Assembly (NCBI RefSeq): GCF_963853665.1
Contig: NZ_OY970459.1
Location: 4,216,001-4,280,000 of the forward strand
From: Mycobacterium decipiens
Lineage (GTDB): Bacteria > Actinomycetota > Actinomycetes > Mycobacteriales > Mycobacteriaceae
Direction of reading: 5' to 3'
DNA: 64,000 nucleotides
The translations under genes were made by a program, and so were the position numbers. The notes beneath the pieces are model-generated. The model ran no database searches. It was not told the origin of the DNA and saw only the letters and a list, made by a program, of their open reading frames with translations. Shown here piece after piece: positions 26,594 through 35,064 of this stretch; positions within the stretch are counted from its first letter, which is position 1; each line of letters starts with the position of its first letter.

Positions 26594-26720
26594 CCGCCCA
26601 GCCCCATCAGGAACGCGTAAGCACACCAACGGCGTGGTGCGCGAGCGTCCGGCTGAGCTAGTTTTTTTCTTGGGTTCCAGTTCTGGGATCGGCAGATGCC
26701 CACATTAGAAAGGACATCGC

Positions 26721-27173
26721 ATGCTCAAGGGGTTCAAGGAGTTTCTCGCGCGGGGCAACATCGTCGACCTGGCCGTCGCGGTGGTGATCGGCACAGCATT
26801 TACCGCGTTGGTCACCAAGTTCACGGACAGCATCATCACGCCGCTGATCAACCGGATCGGCGTCAACAAAGAGTCCGATGTCGGCATCTTGCGGATCGGC
26901 ATCGGCGGTGGTCAGACCATCGACTTGAACGTCTTGCTGTCGGCGGCGATCAATTTCTTCCTGATCGCGTTCGTGGTGTACTTCCTGGTCGTGTTGCCCT
27001 ACAACACGCTGCGCAAGAAGGGGGAGGTCGAGCAGGCGGACGACGCCCAAGTCGTCCTCCTCACCGATATCCGCGACTTGCTCGCCCAACCCGACGAGGG
27101 CCCGCCCGGCCGGCATGGCGGTCAAGCCGCAGCGACGCCCGCCCCGAATCACGGCCCCCGGGCGGACACCTGA
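26721..27173 (+). CDS. mscL: Large-conductance mechanosensitive channel
   Basis: A 150-residue MscL. The pentameric channel relieves turgor on hypo-osmotic shock. It shows the N-terminal amphipathic segment [15 protein letters not shown]1 with the gate residues [17 protein letters not shown], a periplasmic loop, TM2 [18 protein letters not shown], and a cytoplasmic charged helix. In H37Rv mscL (Rv0985c) is separated from Rv0990c by Rv0986-Rv0989c; here only 127 bases separate them, containing a run of seven T at 26662-26668. Confidence 0.96.
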   Translation: MLKGFKEFLARGNIVDLAVAVVIGTAFTALVTKFTDSIITPLINRIGVNKESDVGILRIGIGGGQTIDLNVLLSAAINFFLIAFVVYFLVVLPYNTLRKKGEVEQADDAQVVLLTDIRDLLAQPDEGPPGRHGGQAAATPAPNHGPRADT

Positions 27174-27224
27174 CGACGGTCATTCGACGGTCGGTCGACC
27201 GCGCGCTACCCGACGCTCGGTGAT

Positions 27225-27770
27225 CTAGATCTCCAGGCTCGACAACTGCCCGATGATCTGGGCCGCCAGCGGATTCAGCGTCGCCATGCCATCGCGCACC
27301 GCATAGCGGGAACCGGCGAGATTGACCACCAACGTGCTGCCGGACACACCCGCCAGGCCGCGGGACAGTCCGGCGTCGATGATCCCGGCCGACAGGCCGG
27401 AGCCGCGGATCGCCTCGGCGATGCCGAGGATTTCGCGGTCCAGAATGTCGCGGGTGGCTTCTGGGGTGACATCGCGCGGCGTCACTCCCGTACCGCCGAC
27501 CGACACCACCAGGTCCACCCCGCCGATCACCGCGGTGTTCAGCGCGTTTCGGATCTCGACCTCGTCGGCCGACACCGCCACCACGCCGTCGACGACGAAC
27601 CCCGCCTCGGTGAGCAGCTCGGTGACAAGCGGCCCGCTGTGGTCTTCATCTCCATGCGCGGTGCGGTCGTCCACGACGACGACAAGTGCCCGGCCGACTA
27701 CCAACTCCGCACGCTGTTCCATGGGTGCAACCGTATATCCGGGGTCTGACCACTGCCCATCGACCTTCAT
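27225..27770 (-). CDS. moaB2: MoaB-type molybdopterin adenylyltransferase-like protein
   Basis: A 181-residue MoaB/Mog-fold protein with VSVGGTGVTPRDVTPEATRD, the molybdopterin-binding loop, and NLAGSRYAVRDGM. It corresponds to MoaB2 (Rv0984), last gene of the mprA-mprB-pepD-moaB2 operon. In M. tuberculosis MoaB2 has been linked with SigE signalling rather than only cofactor synthesis. Its ATG overlaps the pepD stop codon by one base (TGATG); GTG 27773 is directly in front. Confidence 0.92.
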   Translation of the reverse strand: MKVDGQWSDPGYTVAPMEQRAELVVGRALVVVVDDRTAHGDEDHSGPLVTELLTEAGFVVDGVVAVSADEVEIRNALNTAVIGGVDLVVSVGGTGVTPRDVTPEATRDILDREILGIAEAIRGSGLSAGIIDAGLSRGLAGVSGSTLVVNLAGSRYAVRDGMATLNPLAAQIIGQLSSLEI

Positions 27771-29161
27771 CACTGCTCCGCCTTGCCGAGCGTGACTTCC
27801 ACTGTGCGGGTACCACCCGAGGGATCCTGGAAGGTCAGCGACACCTTGGCGCCCGGCGACTTGGACCGCACGGCGGCGACCAACGCATCGGCGCTGTTGA
27901 TCGGGCGGTCGTCGACTTTGGTGACAACGACGCCCTTGGGCACTCCGGCGTTCGCGGCTGCGCCGCCGGCCACCACCTCGACGACCTTGGCGCCCGGGGT
28001 GTCTTTGTCGTTGGTCACCTGCACGCCCAGCGAGGCATGCGACGCCTTGCCGGTGCTGATCAACTCGTCAGCGATGCGCTTGGCCTGGTCGACCGGAATC
28101 GCAAAACCAAGGCCGATCGAGCCGCTCTGCGCGTCGGCTGAGTCCGCGCCCAGGGTGGCAATCGCCGAGTTGACTCCCACGAGTTGACCGTTCATGTTGA
28201 CCAGCGCGCCGCCGGAGTTACCGGGATTGATCGCGGCGTCGGTCTGAATGGCGTCTAGCACGGTGTTCTGGTTGCCTGCCTCGCCGGTCGTCGATACCGG
28301 GCGGTTGAGTGCGCTGACGATGCCCGTGGTCACGGTGCCCTCCAAACCGAGCGGCGACCCGATTGCCAGCACCGGCTGGCCGACCCGCAGGTCCGATGAG
28401 GAACCCATGGAAATCGGGGTGAGCCCGGAGACACCTTGAACCCGGACGACGGCGATATCACTGGTGGGGTCGGCGCCAACCACCGTGAATGGAGCGGTCC
28501 GGCCGTCGGAGAAGGTCACCGTCGTTTTCGGCGGCGGACCGCCGGCCGGTGGTTTGGCGGCCGCGGCGATCACGTGGTTGTTGGTCAAGATCAGCCCGTC
28601 GGCGGACAGGATGATGCCGGAGCCCTCCTCCGACTGGCGGCCCAGATCGGTCTCAAGCATCACGACGCTGGGCACCACCTTGGCGGCCACCTGTTCGACG
28701 GAGCCCGGAGGCATGTTTGCCGCGGGGACGCTTGGCGCCGCGCTCGCCGCCACCGGACCGCCGCTGCCGCCCGCGGGTAGCCGATTGAACTCGACAAGCG
28801 ACGCCGCCGCGCCACCGATACCGGCGGACACCACCGCTATCGTCAGCGCACCAATGGCCAACATGCCTGCGCGAGGCGGGCGTTGGCGATTCACCGCGGG
28901 AGGGGGCGTCATCGGCGGAAGCATTGTGGGTATCGGACCCGTCCCGGTGCCGGCCAACCCCTCGTAGGGCTGACGGTACTGGGGGGGCTGGGACGGCTGG
29001 GGCTGTCGGTAGCGCCAGTCGAACTGCTGGTTGTACGTTTGCTGCTGCCCCTGGGCATAGGCTGGGGTTCCCGCATGACTAGGCAGGGGCACAGGCTGGC
29101 CAGGCGCGGCGCGATATCCCGGCTGCTGCGGCGGTGGCGAATACCTCGGGTGATTCGTCAT
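27770..29161 (-). CDS. pepD: HtrA-like serine protease PepD
   Basis: A 463-residue membrane-anchored protease/chaperone. The order is a Pro/Gln-rich cytoplasmic head (~1-95), one membrane helix (MLAIGALTIAVVSAGIGGAA), a trypsin-like domain with the triad in NNHVIAA (His), DIAVV (Asp) and GNSGGALV (Ser), and a PDZ domain (~370-455). It corresponds to Rv0983, a target of MprAB and SigE in envelope stress. The N-terminal extension annotated in H37Rv is blocked here by a stop codon upstream of the ATG. Confidence 0.95.
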   Translation of the reverse strand: MTNHPRYSPPPQQPGYRAAPGQPVPLPSHAGTPAYAQGQQQTYNQQFDWRYRQPQPSQPPQYRQPYEGLAGTGTGPIPTMLPPMTPPPAVNRQRPPRAGMLAIGALTIAVVSAGIGGAAASLVEFNRLPAGGSGGPVAASAAPSVPAANMPPGSVEQVAAKVVPSVVMLETDLGRQSEEGSGIILSADGLILTNNHVIAAAAKPPAGGPPPKTTVTFSDGRTAPFTVVGADPTSDIAVVRVQGVSGLTPISMGSSSDLRVGQPVLAIGSPLGLEGTVTTGIVSALNRPVSTTGEAGNQNTVLDAIQTDAAINPGNSGGALVNMNGQLVGVNSAIATLGADSADAQSGSIGLGFAIPVDQAKRIADELISTGKASHASLGVQVTNDKDTPGAKVVEVVAGGAAANAGVPKGVVVTKVDDRPINSADALVAAVRSKSPGAKVSLTFQDPSGGTRTVEVTLGKAEQ

Positions 29162-29230
29162 GTCGCTAGGTTTGCTCTTCCTCTACTGAGCCCACTACCT
29201 TGGGCTGACTTTTCAACAGTAACTGCACAA

Positions 29231-30781
29231 CTACCTTGCGCGCGCGGACTGAGATTCCACTGAGATAACGTTCGCCGAACCCCGAGAGTTCTCCGCGGTG
29301 GCCCTGCCGACCGGGTCGGTCGGATAATCGGCCGTCGCATCGGCGGGGCCGGTCGGGTGCGGCGGAGTCGGCATCGCACGGCCGGGGAGCAGCACGTAAA
29401 TCGATGTGCCCGGCGGCTGACCACCCGGATCGGTGTCTTCGACGCGCAGCGACCCCCCGTGGTTGAGCACCACCTGTTTGACGATCGCCAACCCCAAACC
29501 CGAACCCGGCAACGCCCGTGCCGACGCCGACCGGTAGAACCGTTCGAACACCAGCCGGCGCTCCTGCGGCGGAATGCCCGGGCCGCGGTCGGAAACCACC
29601 AGCTCAGCGTGCGACGGGTCGAGCCGGCGTAGCCGCACACCCACGTGGCCGCCCGGCGGGCTCCACTTCGCCGCGTTGTCCATCAGGTTCAGCGCCATCC
29701 GCGACAATCCGGCGGCATCGCCGTAGACTTGCCACGGACTCACCGCGACATCGAAGTGGATATCGTTGCGCCGCCGCCTGACTCGCTCCAGGCTGCGGTC
29801 GATGACGTCAGCCATGTCGACCGGCTCGTGCACCACTTCGCCGGCGTCGCCACGGGTGAGGTCCACCAAATCGCCTACCAATGTCGACAACTCCTCGATC
29901 TGCGCCAGCACATCGGCACGCAGATCGACCATCTCCTGCTCCGGTAGCCGCGGAGCCCCGGGGGCCATCGAGGCCATCAGCAGCTCCACGTTGGTGCGTA
30001 ACGACGTCAACGGGGTACGCAATTCGTGTCCGGCGTCGGTGACCAGCCTTGCCTGCCGTTCCCGTGATTCGGCCAGCGCCCGCAGCATCAAGTTGAATGC
30101 CTCTGTGAGCCTAGCCAATTCGTCACTGCCGAAGACGGGGATGGGCCGCAGGTCGTCGGTTCGCGCCACCCGCTCCGCCGCCTCGGTGAGGCGGCCCACC
30201 GGCCGCAGCCCGGCTCGGGTGACCATCCCCCCGGCCACCGCGGCGACCACCACCCCGATCCCACCGACGATCAATAGCACCCAACGCAGCTTGGTCATGA
30301 CCGCTTCGGTGGGCTTGAGACTCTTGGAGATCAGCAACGAACTGCCGTTGGGCAGATGGATGGCGAGCACCCGTTGGTCGGCAGCGGTGCGCCGCGACAT
30401 GAACAACTCGCCGCGGATCACCGCCTTCTCGGCCGCACCCACCGGCAGCGTCTGGCCCGGCTGCTGGGCGGTGTAGATCGACCGGCCCGGATTCACTAGC
30501 ATCGCGTTGACATCCGAATAGGCGGTCCCCTCGATCGCCTTGCCCGGGTCGGCCGCCAGCGAACCACTGGCGATCAGCAGCTGCGCCCGACTCTGCAGCT
30601 GGTTGTCGATGTCGCTGTAGAGCGCCGCCGAGATCACCGCATAGACGGCGAACGACATCAGCACGACAACCATCGCCACCATGGACATTGCCAGCAGCAT
30701 TACTCGCCACCGCAGCGACAACGAGCTAGTGGCTCGTAACGGTGCGCGGCCCATCCGGCCAGGCCGGCGGAATCCGAACAT
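29231..30781 (-). CDS. mprB: Sensor histidine kinase MprB
   Basis: A 516-residue sensor kinase: TM1 (~28-50), an extracytoplasmic domain (~50-165), TM2 (~167-188), HAMP, a His-kinase core with GHELRTPLTSLR, then ATP-binding N, G1 (DRGPGIP) and G2 (GSGLGLAIV) boxes. It senses envelope stress such as detergents and phosphorylates MprA. Its start overlaps the mprA stop by one base. Its last codons contain the MprA box for pepD. Confidence 0.96.
   Translation of the reverse strand: MFGFRRPGRMGRAPLRATSSLSLRWRVMLLAMSMVAMVVVLMSFAVYAVISAALYSDIDNQLQSRAQLLIASGSLAADPGKAIEGTAYSDVNAMLVNPGRSIYTAQQPGQTLPVGAAEKAVIRGELFMSRRTAADQRVLAIHLPNGSSLLISKSLKPTEAVMTKLRWVLLIVGGIGVVVAAVAGGMVTRAGLRPVGRLTEAAERVARTDDLRPIPVFGSDELARLTEAFNLMLRALAESRERQARLVTDAGHELRTPLTSLRTNVELLMASMAPGAPRLPEQEMVDLRADVLAQIEELSTLVGDLVDLTRGDAGEVVHEPVDMADVIDRSLERVRRRRNDIHFDVAVSPWQVYGDAAGLSRMALNLMDNAAKWSPPGGHVGVRLRRLDPSHAELVVSDRGPGIPPQERRLVFERFYRSASARALPGSGLGLAIVKQVVLNHGGSLRVEDTDPGGQPPGTSIYVLLPGRAMPTPPHPTGPADATADYPTDPVGRATAENSRGSANVISVESQSARAR
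29249..29265 (-). promoter_or_regulatory. MprA box upstream of pepD
   Basis: Two TCTCAG hexamers (minus strand, 29265-29260 and 29254-29249) with starts 11 bases apart, about 90 bases before the pepD start and inside the last codons of mprB. It has the same spacing and core as the box before mprA, matching the known direct-repeat site of MprA. Confidence 0.78.
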
Positions 30782-31473
30782 CAGGGCGGCGTCTCGCGTA
30801 GCACGTAACCCACCCCGCGCACGGTGTGAATCAGCCGCGGCTCACCGTCGGCCTCGGTCTTGCGACGTAGGTACCCAACGTAGACTTCCAGCGCATTGCC
30901 CGAGGTGGGAAAGTCAAATCCCCACACCTCCTCGAGAATGCGGCTGCGGGTAAGCACTCGCCGCGGATTGGCGATCAGCATCTCCAGCAATGCGAATTCG
31001 GTGCGGGTCAGGCTGATCCGGCGCTGCCCGCGGGTGACTTCGCGGGTTACCGGGTCCAGGGTCAGGTCGGAGAACATCATGGCTACCGAGTCGGCGGCGT
31101 CGTCGGGTTTGGTGCGGCGCAACAGCGCCCGCATCCGCGCCAACAACTCTTCGAGGGCGAACGGCTTCGGCAGGTAGTCGTCGGCGCCCGCATCGAGGCC
31201 GGCGACCCGCTCGGAGACCGAGTCGCGGGCGGTCAGTACCAGGATGGGCAAGTCGTCGCCGGTGCTGCGGAGCTGACGGCACACCTCCAAGCCGTCCAGC
31301 CGCGGCATCATCACGTCCAGAACGAGCGCATCGGGCCGATCGCTGGCAATCATCTCGAGGGCCTCCACCCCGTCGTGGGCCAGTTCGACCGAGTAGCCAT
31401 TGAAGGAAAGCGACCTGCGCAGCGACTCGCGCACCGCACGATCGTCGTCGACGACAAGTATTCGCACGGCCAC
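30781..31473 (-). CDS. mprA: Response regulator MprA
   Basis: A 230-residue OmpR-type regulator: receiver domain with phospho-acceptor Asp in [12 protein letters not shown], and a winged-helix DNA-binding domain (~135-228). It controls stress and persistence genes including sigE, sigB and pepD. The start was set at GTG 31473, which gives exactly the 230 residues known for M. tuberculosis MprA; longer starts would run through the operator. Confidence 0.96.
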   Translation of the reverse strand: MAVRILVVDDDRAVRESLRRSLSFNGYSVELAHDGVEALEMIASDRPDALVLDVMMPRLDGLEVCRQLRSTGDDLPILVLTARDSVSERVAGLDAGADDYLPKPFALEELLARMRALLRRTKPDDAADSVAMMFSDLTLDPVTREVTRGQRRISLTRTEFALLEMLIANPRRVLTRSRILEEVWGFDFPTSGNALEVYVGYLRRKTEADGEPRLIHTVRGVGYVLRETPP

Positions 31474-31490
31474 CAGTTTCGCCCTCACGC

Positions 31491-31507
31491 CTGAGAGCGA
31501 CCTGAGA
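31491..31507 (-). promoter_or_regulatory. MprA box upstream of mprA (autoregulation)
   Basis: TCTCAGGT and TCTCAGGC direct repeats with starts 11 bases apart, 17-34 bases before the mprA start codon. They match the known tandem MprA recognition sequence and imply that the operon activates itself. Confidence 0.82.
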
Positions 31508-31656
31508 GGCGCGCCGTTGTTTGCCCCCGCGGGCAACGCGGGTCGCGACCCGTTGTCACATCCGCCACATCGGTCTCTGAAATGAGCGGGCCTACGATCG
31601 CGTGTGTAAGCACCCGCACCGACACCGCTACCCGGCCGAGGAGTCGGGCGATCGGG

Positions 31657-31830
31657 TCAGCGCCGGTCGAGATCGATCAGACCGAGGCGAGCGGCCTTGA
31701 GCAGCCGGCGGGGCACTTTGTGCTGCTGACCTGCGACCGTCACCCCGACGAGCTCGGCCGGGGCGGCCTTCCACTGCGAGCGCCGGCTTCGGGTATTCGC
31801 GCGCGACATCCTGCGCTTGGGTGTGGCCAT
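31657..31830 (-). CDS. rpmF: Ribosomal protein L32, cysteine-free form
   Basis: A 57-residue protein beginning [20 protein letters not shown], the bL32 signature. It has no Cys at all, so it lacks the zinc ribbon of classical L32 and is the zinc-independent type. It corresponds to Rv0979A next to mprA in H37Rv. It is too short for usual gene callers. Stop at 31657. Confidence 0.95.
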   Translation of the reverse strand: MATPKRRMSRANTRSRRSQWKAAPAELVGVTVAGQQHKVPRRLLKAARLGLIDLDRR

Positions 31831-32101
31831 GGTGGGGCCTTACTCCTCGATTGGGGCTTCCGGTCGGACATGCCGCACGGCCAGGGCCGGTGTGCCCGAG
31901 CGGCGACTATGTGGCCCCTAACGATAGTCGGTGACCTGCTGGTCGCCAAAACGGCCCGCCAAACGACCAGGTGCGGATTAAGGTCCCCGGCAACGGAGGC
32001 GGGTACCTACGGAACCGTTACCCCCGCTATGCTGACCTACCGGTTGGTTGGCTTCTTGGTTAGGCCCGCCGACAGATGATCCCAATGAAGGGAGGATTCG
32101 C
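31831..32101. other. Divergent intergenic region, rpmF / Atu-like operon
   Basis: About 270 bases without a gene. TATGCT at 32028-32033 could be a -10 box for the catabolic operon, about 70 bases before its first ATG. The run from 32038 to 32066 contains repeated GGTTGG/TTGGTT words but no clean inverted repeat, so I cannot name the regulator. In H37Rv PE_PGRS genes occupy this place. Confidence 0.4.
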
Positions 32102-33814
32102 ATGGCCCCTACTTCCGGTGCCGTGCGCATCGGAAACTGCTCGGGCTTCTACGGCGACCGGCTGTCAGCCATGCGCGAAATGCTCACCGGCGGCGAGCTG
32201 GACTACGTCACCGGCGACTATCTGGCCGAGCTGACCATGCTGATCCTCGGCCGCGACCGGATGAAGCACCCCGAACGTGGCTATGCCAAGACTTTCCTGA
32301 CCCAGCTCGAGGACTGCCTGGGACTGGCCATCGACCGCGGGGTGCGCATCGTCGCCAACGCCGGCGGCTTGAACCCCGCCGGGCTGGCCGACGCGGTACG
32401 GGCCCTGGCCGAGCGCCTGGGCATCAACGCCCGGATCGCCCACGTGGAAGGTGACGACCTACAGGCGCGTGCGGCGGAACTTGGCCTCGGCACGCCGCTG
32501 ACCGCAAACGCCTATCTCGGCTGCTGGGGCATCGCCGACTGCCTGCAAGCCGGCGCCGACGTCGTCGTCACCGGACGAGTCACCGATGCCTCGGTGATCG
32601 TCGGGGCGGCGGCCGCGCACTTCGACTGGGGCCGCACCGACTACCACCAGCTGGCCGGCGCCGTGGTCGCCGGCCATGTCATCGAATGCGGCGTGCAGGC
32701 CAGCGGCGGCAACTACGCATTCTTCACCGAGGTCCCTGCGATCCCCGACCTGATCCACGCCGGTTTCCCGCTTGCCGAGGTCCACCCCGACGGCTCGTCG
32801 GTGATCACCAAGCACCCCGGCACCGGCGGCTTGGTCAGCATCGACACGGTCACCGCGCAGCTGCTCTACGAGATCACCGGCGCCCGCTATGCCAACCCGG
32901 ATGTGACGGCCCGGATGGACACCATCGAACTGTCCAGTGACAGCCCCAACCGGGTGCGCATCAGCGGTGTGACCGGCGAGCCGCCGCCGCCCACCCTGAA
33001 GGTGTCGCTGAACAGCATCGGCGGATTTCGCAACGCCATGACGTTCGTGCTGACCGGCCTGGACATCGAGGCCAAGGCCGACTTGGTGCGCCACCAACTA
33101 GAGGCCGCCCTGACCGTCAAGCCCGCCGAACTGGAGTGGACGCTGGCCCGTACCGACCACACCGACGCCGACACCGAAGAAGCCGCGAGCGCCCTGCTAC
33201 GCTGCGTGGTCCGCGATCCCGATCCAGCCAACGTCGGACGCCAATTCTCCTCGGCGGCAGTCGAATTGGCACTTGCGAGCTACCCGGGTTTCACCGTCAC
33301 CACTCCGCCCGCCGACGGTCAAGTGTATGGCGTTTTCACCCCCGGCTACGTCGATGCCGGCCAGGTGCCCCACATCGCCGTCCATGCCGATGGCGTTCGC
33401 ACCGAGATACCTTGTGCCACAGATACTTTAGAGTTGATGCCGGCCGACCCCCCACCACTGCCCGACCCACTGCCGCCAGGTCCAACCCGGCGGGCGCCGC
33501 TGGGCCTGATAGCCGGGGCCCGCAGCGGCGACAAAGGCGGATCGGCGAACGTCGGGGTCTGGGTCCGCACCGACGAGCAGTGGCGCTGGCTGGCCAACAT
33601 GCTGACCGTCGGGCTGCTCAAGGAGCTGCTTCCGGAGGCGGCCGACCTCGACGTCACCCGCCACATGCTCCCGAACTTGCGGGCGGTGAACTTCGTCATC
33701 GAGAAGATCCTCGGTCAGGGCGTCGCCTACCAAGCGCGATTCGATCCGCAGGCCAAGGGACTGGGCGAATGGCTGCGCAGCCGCCACGTCGACATTCCGG
33801 AAAGGCTGTTATGA
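32102..33814 (+). CDS. AtuA-like acyclic terpene utilisation protein (DUF1446)
   Basis: A 570-residue protein of the AtuA/DUF1446 family, equivalent to Rv0976c. It opens with VRIGNCSGFYGDRLSAMREML, split as RIGNCSGFYGDR and AMREML, and has GGLNPAG, TGRVTDASV and ARSGDKGGSANVGVW, the family's conserved Gly-rich segments. In Pseudomonas, atuA is the first gene of the citronellol/geraniol pathway; its biochemical role is unsettled. It heads an operon with acyl-CoA dehydrogenases, a biotin carboxylase and a hydratase. ATG 32102 follows GGGAGGA. Confidence 0.85.
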   Translation: MAPTSGAVRIGNCSGFYGDRLSAMREMLTGGELDYVTGDYLAELTMLILGRDRMKHPERGYAKTFLTQLEDCLGLAIDRGVRIVANAGGLNPAGLADAVRALAERLGINARIAHVEGDDLQARAAELGLGTPLTANAYLGCWGIADCLQAGADVVVTGRVTDASVIVGAAAAHFDWGRTDYHQLAGAVVAGHVIECGVQASGGNYAFFTEVPAIPDLIHAGFPLAEVHPDGSSVITKHPGTGGLVSIDTVTAQLLYEITGARYANPDVTARMDTIELSSDSPNRVRISGVTGEPPPPTLKVSLNSIGGFRNAMTFVLTGLDIEAKADLVRHQLEAALTVKPAELEWTLARTDHTDADTEEAASALLRCVVRDPDPANVGRQFSSAAVELALASYPGFTVTTPPADGQVYGVFTPGYVDAGQVPHIAVHADGVRTEIPCATDTLELMPADPPPLPDPLPPGPTRRAPLGLIAGARSGDKGGSANVGVWVRTDEQWRWLANMLTVGLLKELLPEAADLDVTRHMLPNLRAVNFVIEKILGQGVAYQARFDPQAKGLGEWLRSRHVDIPERLL

Positions 33815-33830
33815 ATCCTTGGACGACACT

Positions 33831-34991
33831 GTGAACATCTGGACCACACCGGAGCGGGATCAGCTACGAAAGACGGTGCGCGCGTTCGCCGAGCGGGAGA
33901 TCCTGCCCCACATCGATGAATGGGAGCGCATCGGCGAGCTGCCACGCGAGCTGCACCGGCGCGCCGGGGCCGCCGGCCTGCTGGGCGCGGGCTTTCCCGA
34001 GGCGGTCGGCGGGGGCGGCGGGGACGGCGCCGACCCGGTCATTATCTGCGAGGAGTTGCACCGCGCGGGGGTACCCGGAGGGGTCTTCGCGTCGCTGTTC
34101 ACCTGCGGTATCGCGGTGCCGCACATGGTCGCATCGGGCAATGCCCGATTGATCGACACGTTCGTGCGGCCAACTCTGGCCGGCGAGAAGATCGGCGCGC
34201 TGGCCATCACCGAACCCGGCGGCGGCTCCGACGTCGGGCATCTGCGGACCAGCGCGGTCCGCGACGGCGACCACTACATCGTCAACGGCGCCAAGACCTA
34301 CATCACGTCTGGGGTGCGGGCCGACTACGTCGTCACCGCGGTGCGCACCGGTGGGCCTGGCGCGGCAGGCGTTTCGCTGCTGGTAGTCGAGAAGGACGGC
34401 GTCGGCTGCTCACCCGGCTTACAAGTCACCCGCAAGCTGGACAAGATGGGTTGGCGTTCCTCTGACACCGCCGAACTGTCGTATACCGACGCACGGGTGC
34501 CCGCCGCCAATCTGGTAAGCCGCGAGAACAGCGGCTTCGCCCAGATCGCCCAGGCTTTCGTGTCCGAACGCATCGCCCTTGCCACGCAAGCGTATTCGAG
34601 TGCGCAGCGGTGCCTGGACATCACCGCGCAGTGGTGTCGCGATCGGGAGACGTTCGGCCGCCCTCTCATCTCGCGGCAGTCGGTGCAGAACACGCTCGCC
34701 GAGATGGCCCGCCGCATCGACGTCGCTCGTGTCTACTGCCGCAGTGTGGTCGAGCGGCAGCTGGCCGGCGAGACCGACCTCATTACCCAAGTGTGTTTCG
34801 CCAAGAACACCGCCGTCGAGGCCGGGGAATGGGTTGCCAACCAAGCCGTCCAGCTGTTCGGCGGTATGGGGTACATGGCCGAATCCGAAGTCGAACGCCA
34901 GTACCGGGATATGAGAATCCTGGGCATCGGCGGCGGAACCACCGAGATACTGACCGCACTGGCCGCCAAAACCCTAGGCTACCAATCATGA
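33831..34991 (+). CDS. fadE13: Acyl-CoA dehydrogenase FadE13
   Basis: A 386-residue flavoenzyme that introduces a 2,3 double bond into an acyl-CoA. It has the FAD-binding ALAITEPGGGSDVGHL, QLFGGMGYM and GIGGGTTEI segments of acyl-CoA dehydrogenases, with a Glu in the catalytic region (MAESEVERQYRD). In the pathway inferred here it acts before the carboxylase, like isovaleryl- or citronellyl-CoA dehydrogenase. GTG 33831 matches the expected N-terminus; a TTG at 33819 is in frame. Confidence 0.9.
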   Translation: MNIWTTPERDQLRKTVRAFAEREILPHIDEWERIGELPRELHRRAGAAGLLGAGFPEAVGGGGGDGADPVIICEELHRAGVPGGVFASLFTCGIAVPHMVASGNARLIDTFVRPTLAGEKIGALAITEPGGGSDVGHLRTSAVRDGDHYIVNGAKTYITSGVRADYVVTAVRTGGPGAAGVSLLVVEKDGVGCSPGLQVTRKLDKMGWRSSDTAELSYTDARVPAANLVSRENSGFAQIAQAFVSERIALATQAYSSAQRCLDITAQWCRDRETFGRPLISRQSVQNTLAEMARRIDVARVYCRSVVERQLAGETDLITQVCFAKNTAVEAGEWVANQAVQLFGGMGYMAESEVERQYRDMRILGIGGGTTEILTALAAKTLGYQS

Positions 34992-35064
34992 TTGCACCGC
35001 CTCCTCCTCATCGCTGTGTCCCCCGCAACCGGGCGGTGCCCCCACTGCATCGTCGGCGGTGGTC

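Noticed and set aside
26662-26668. Classic intrinsic terminator between the SAF gene and mscL
   Set aside because: There is a T7 run, but the nearest stem (CACCA/TGGTG) is short and about 20 bases too far upstream.
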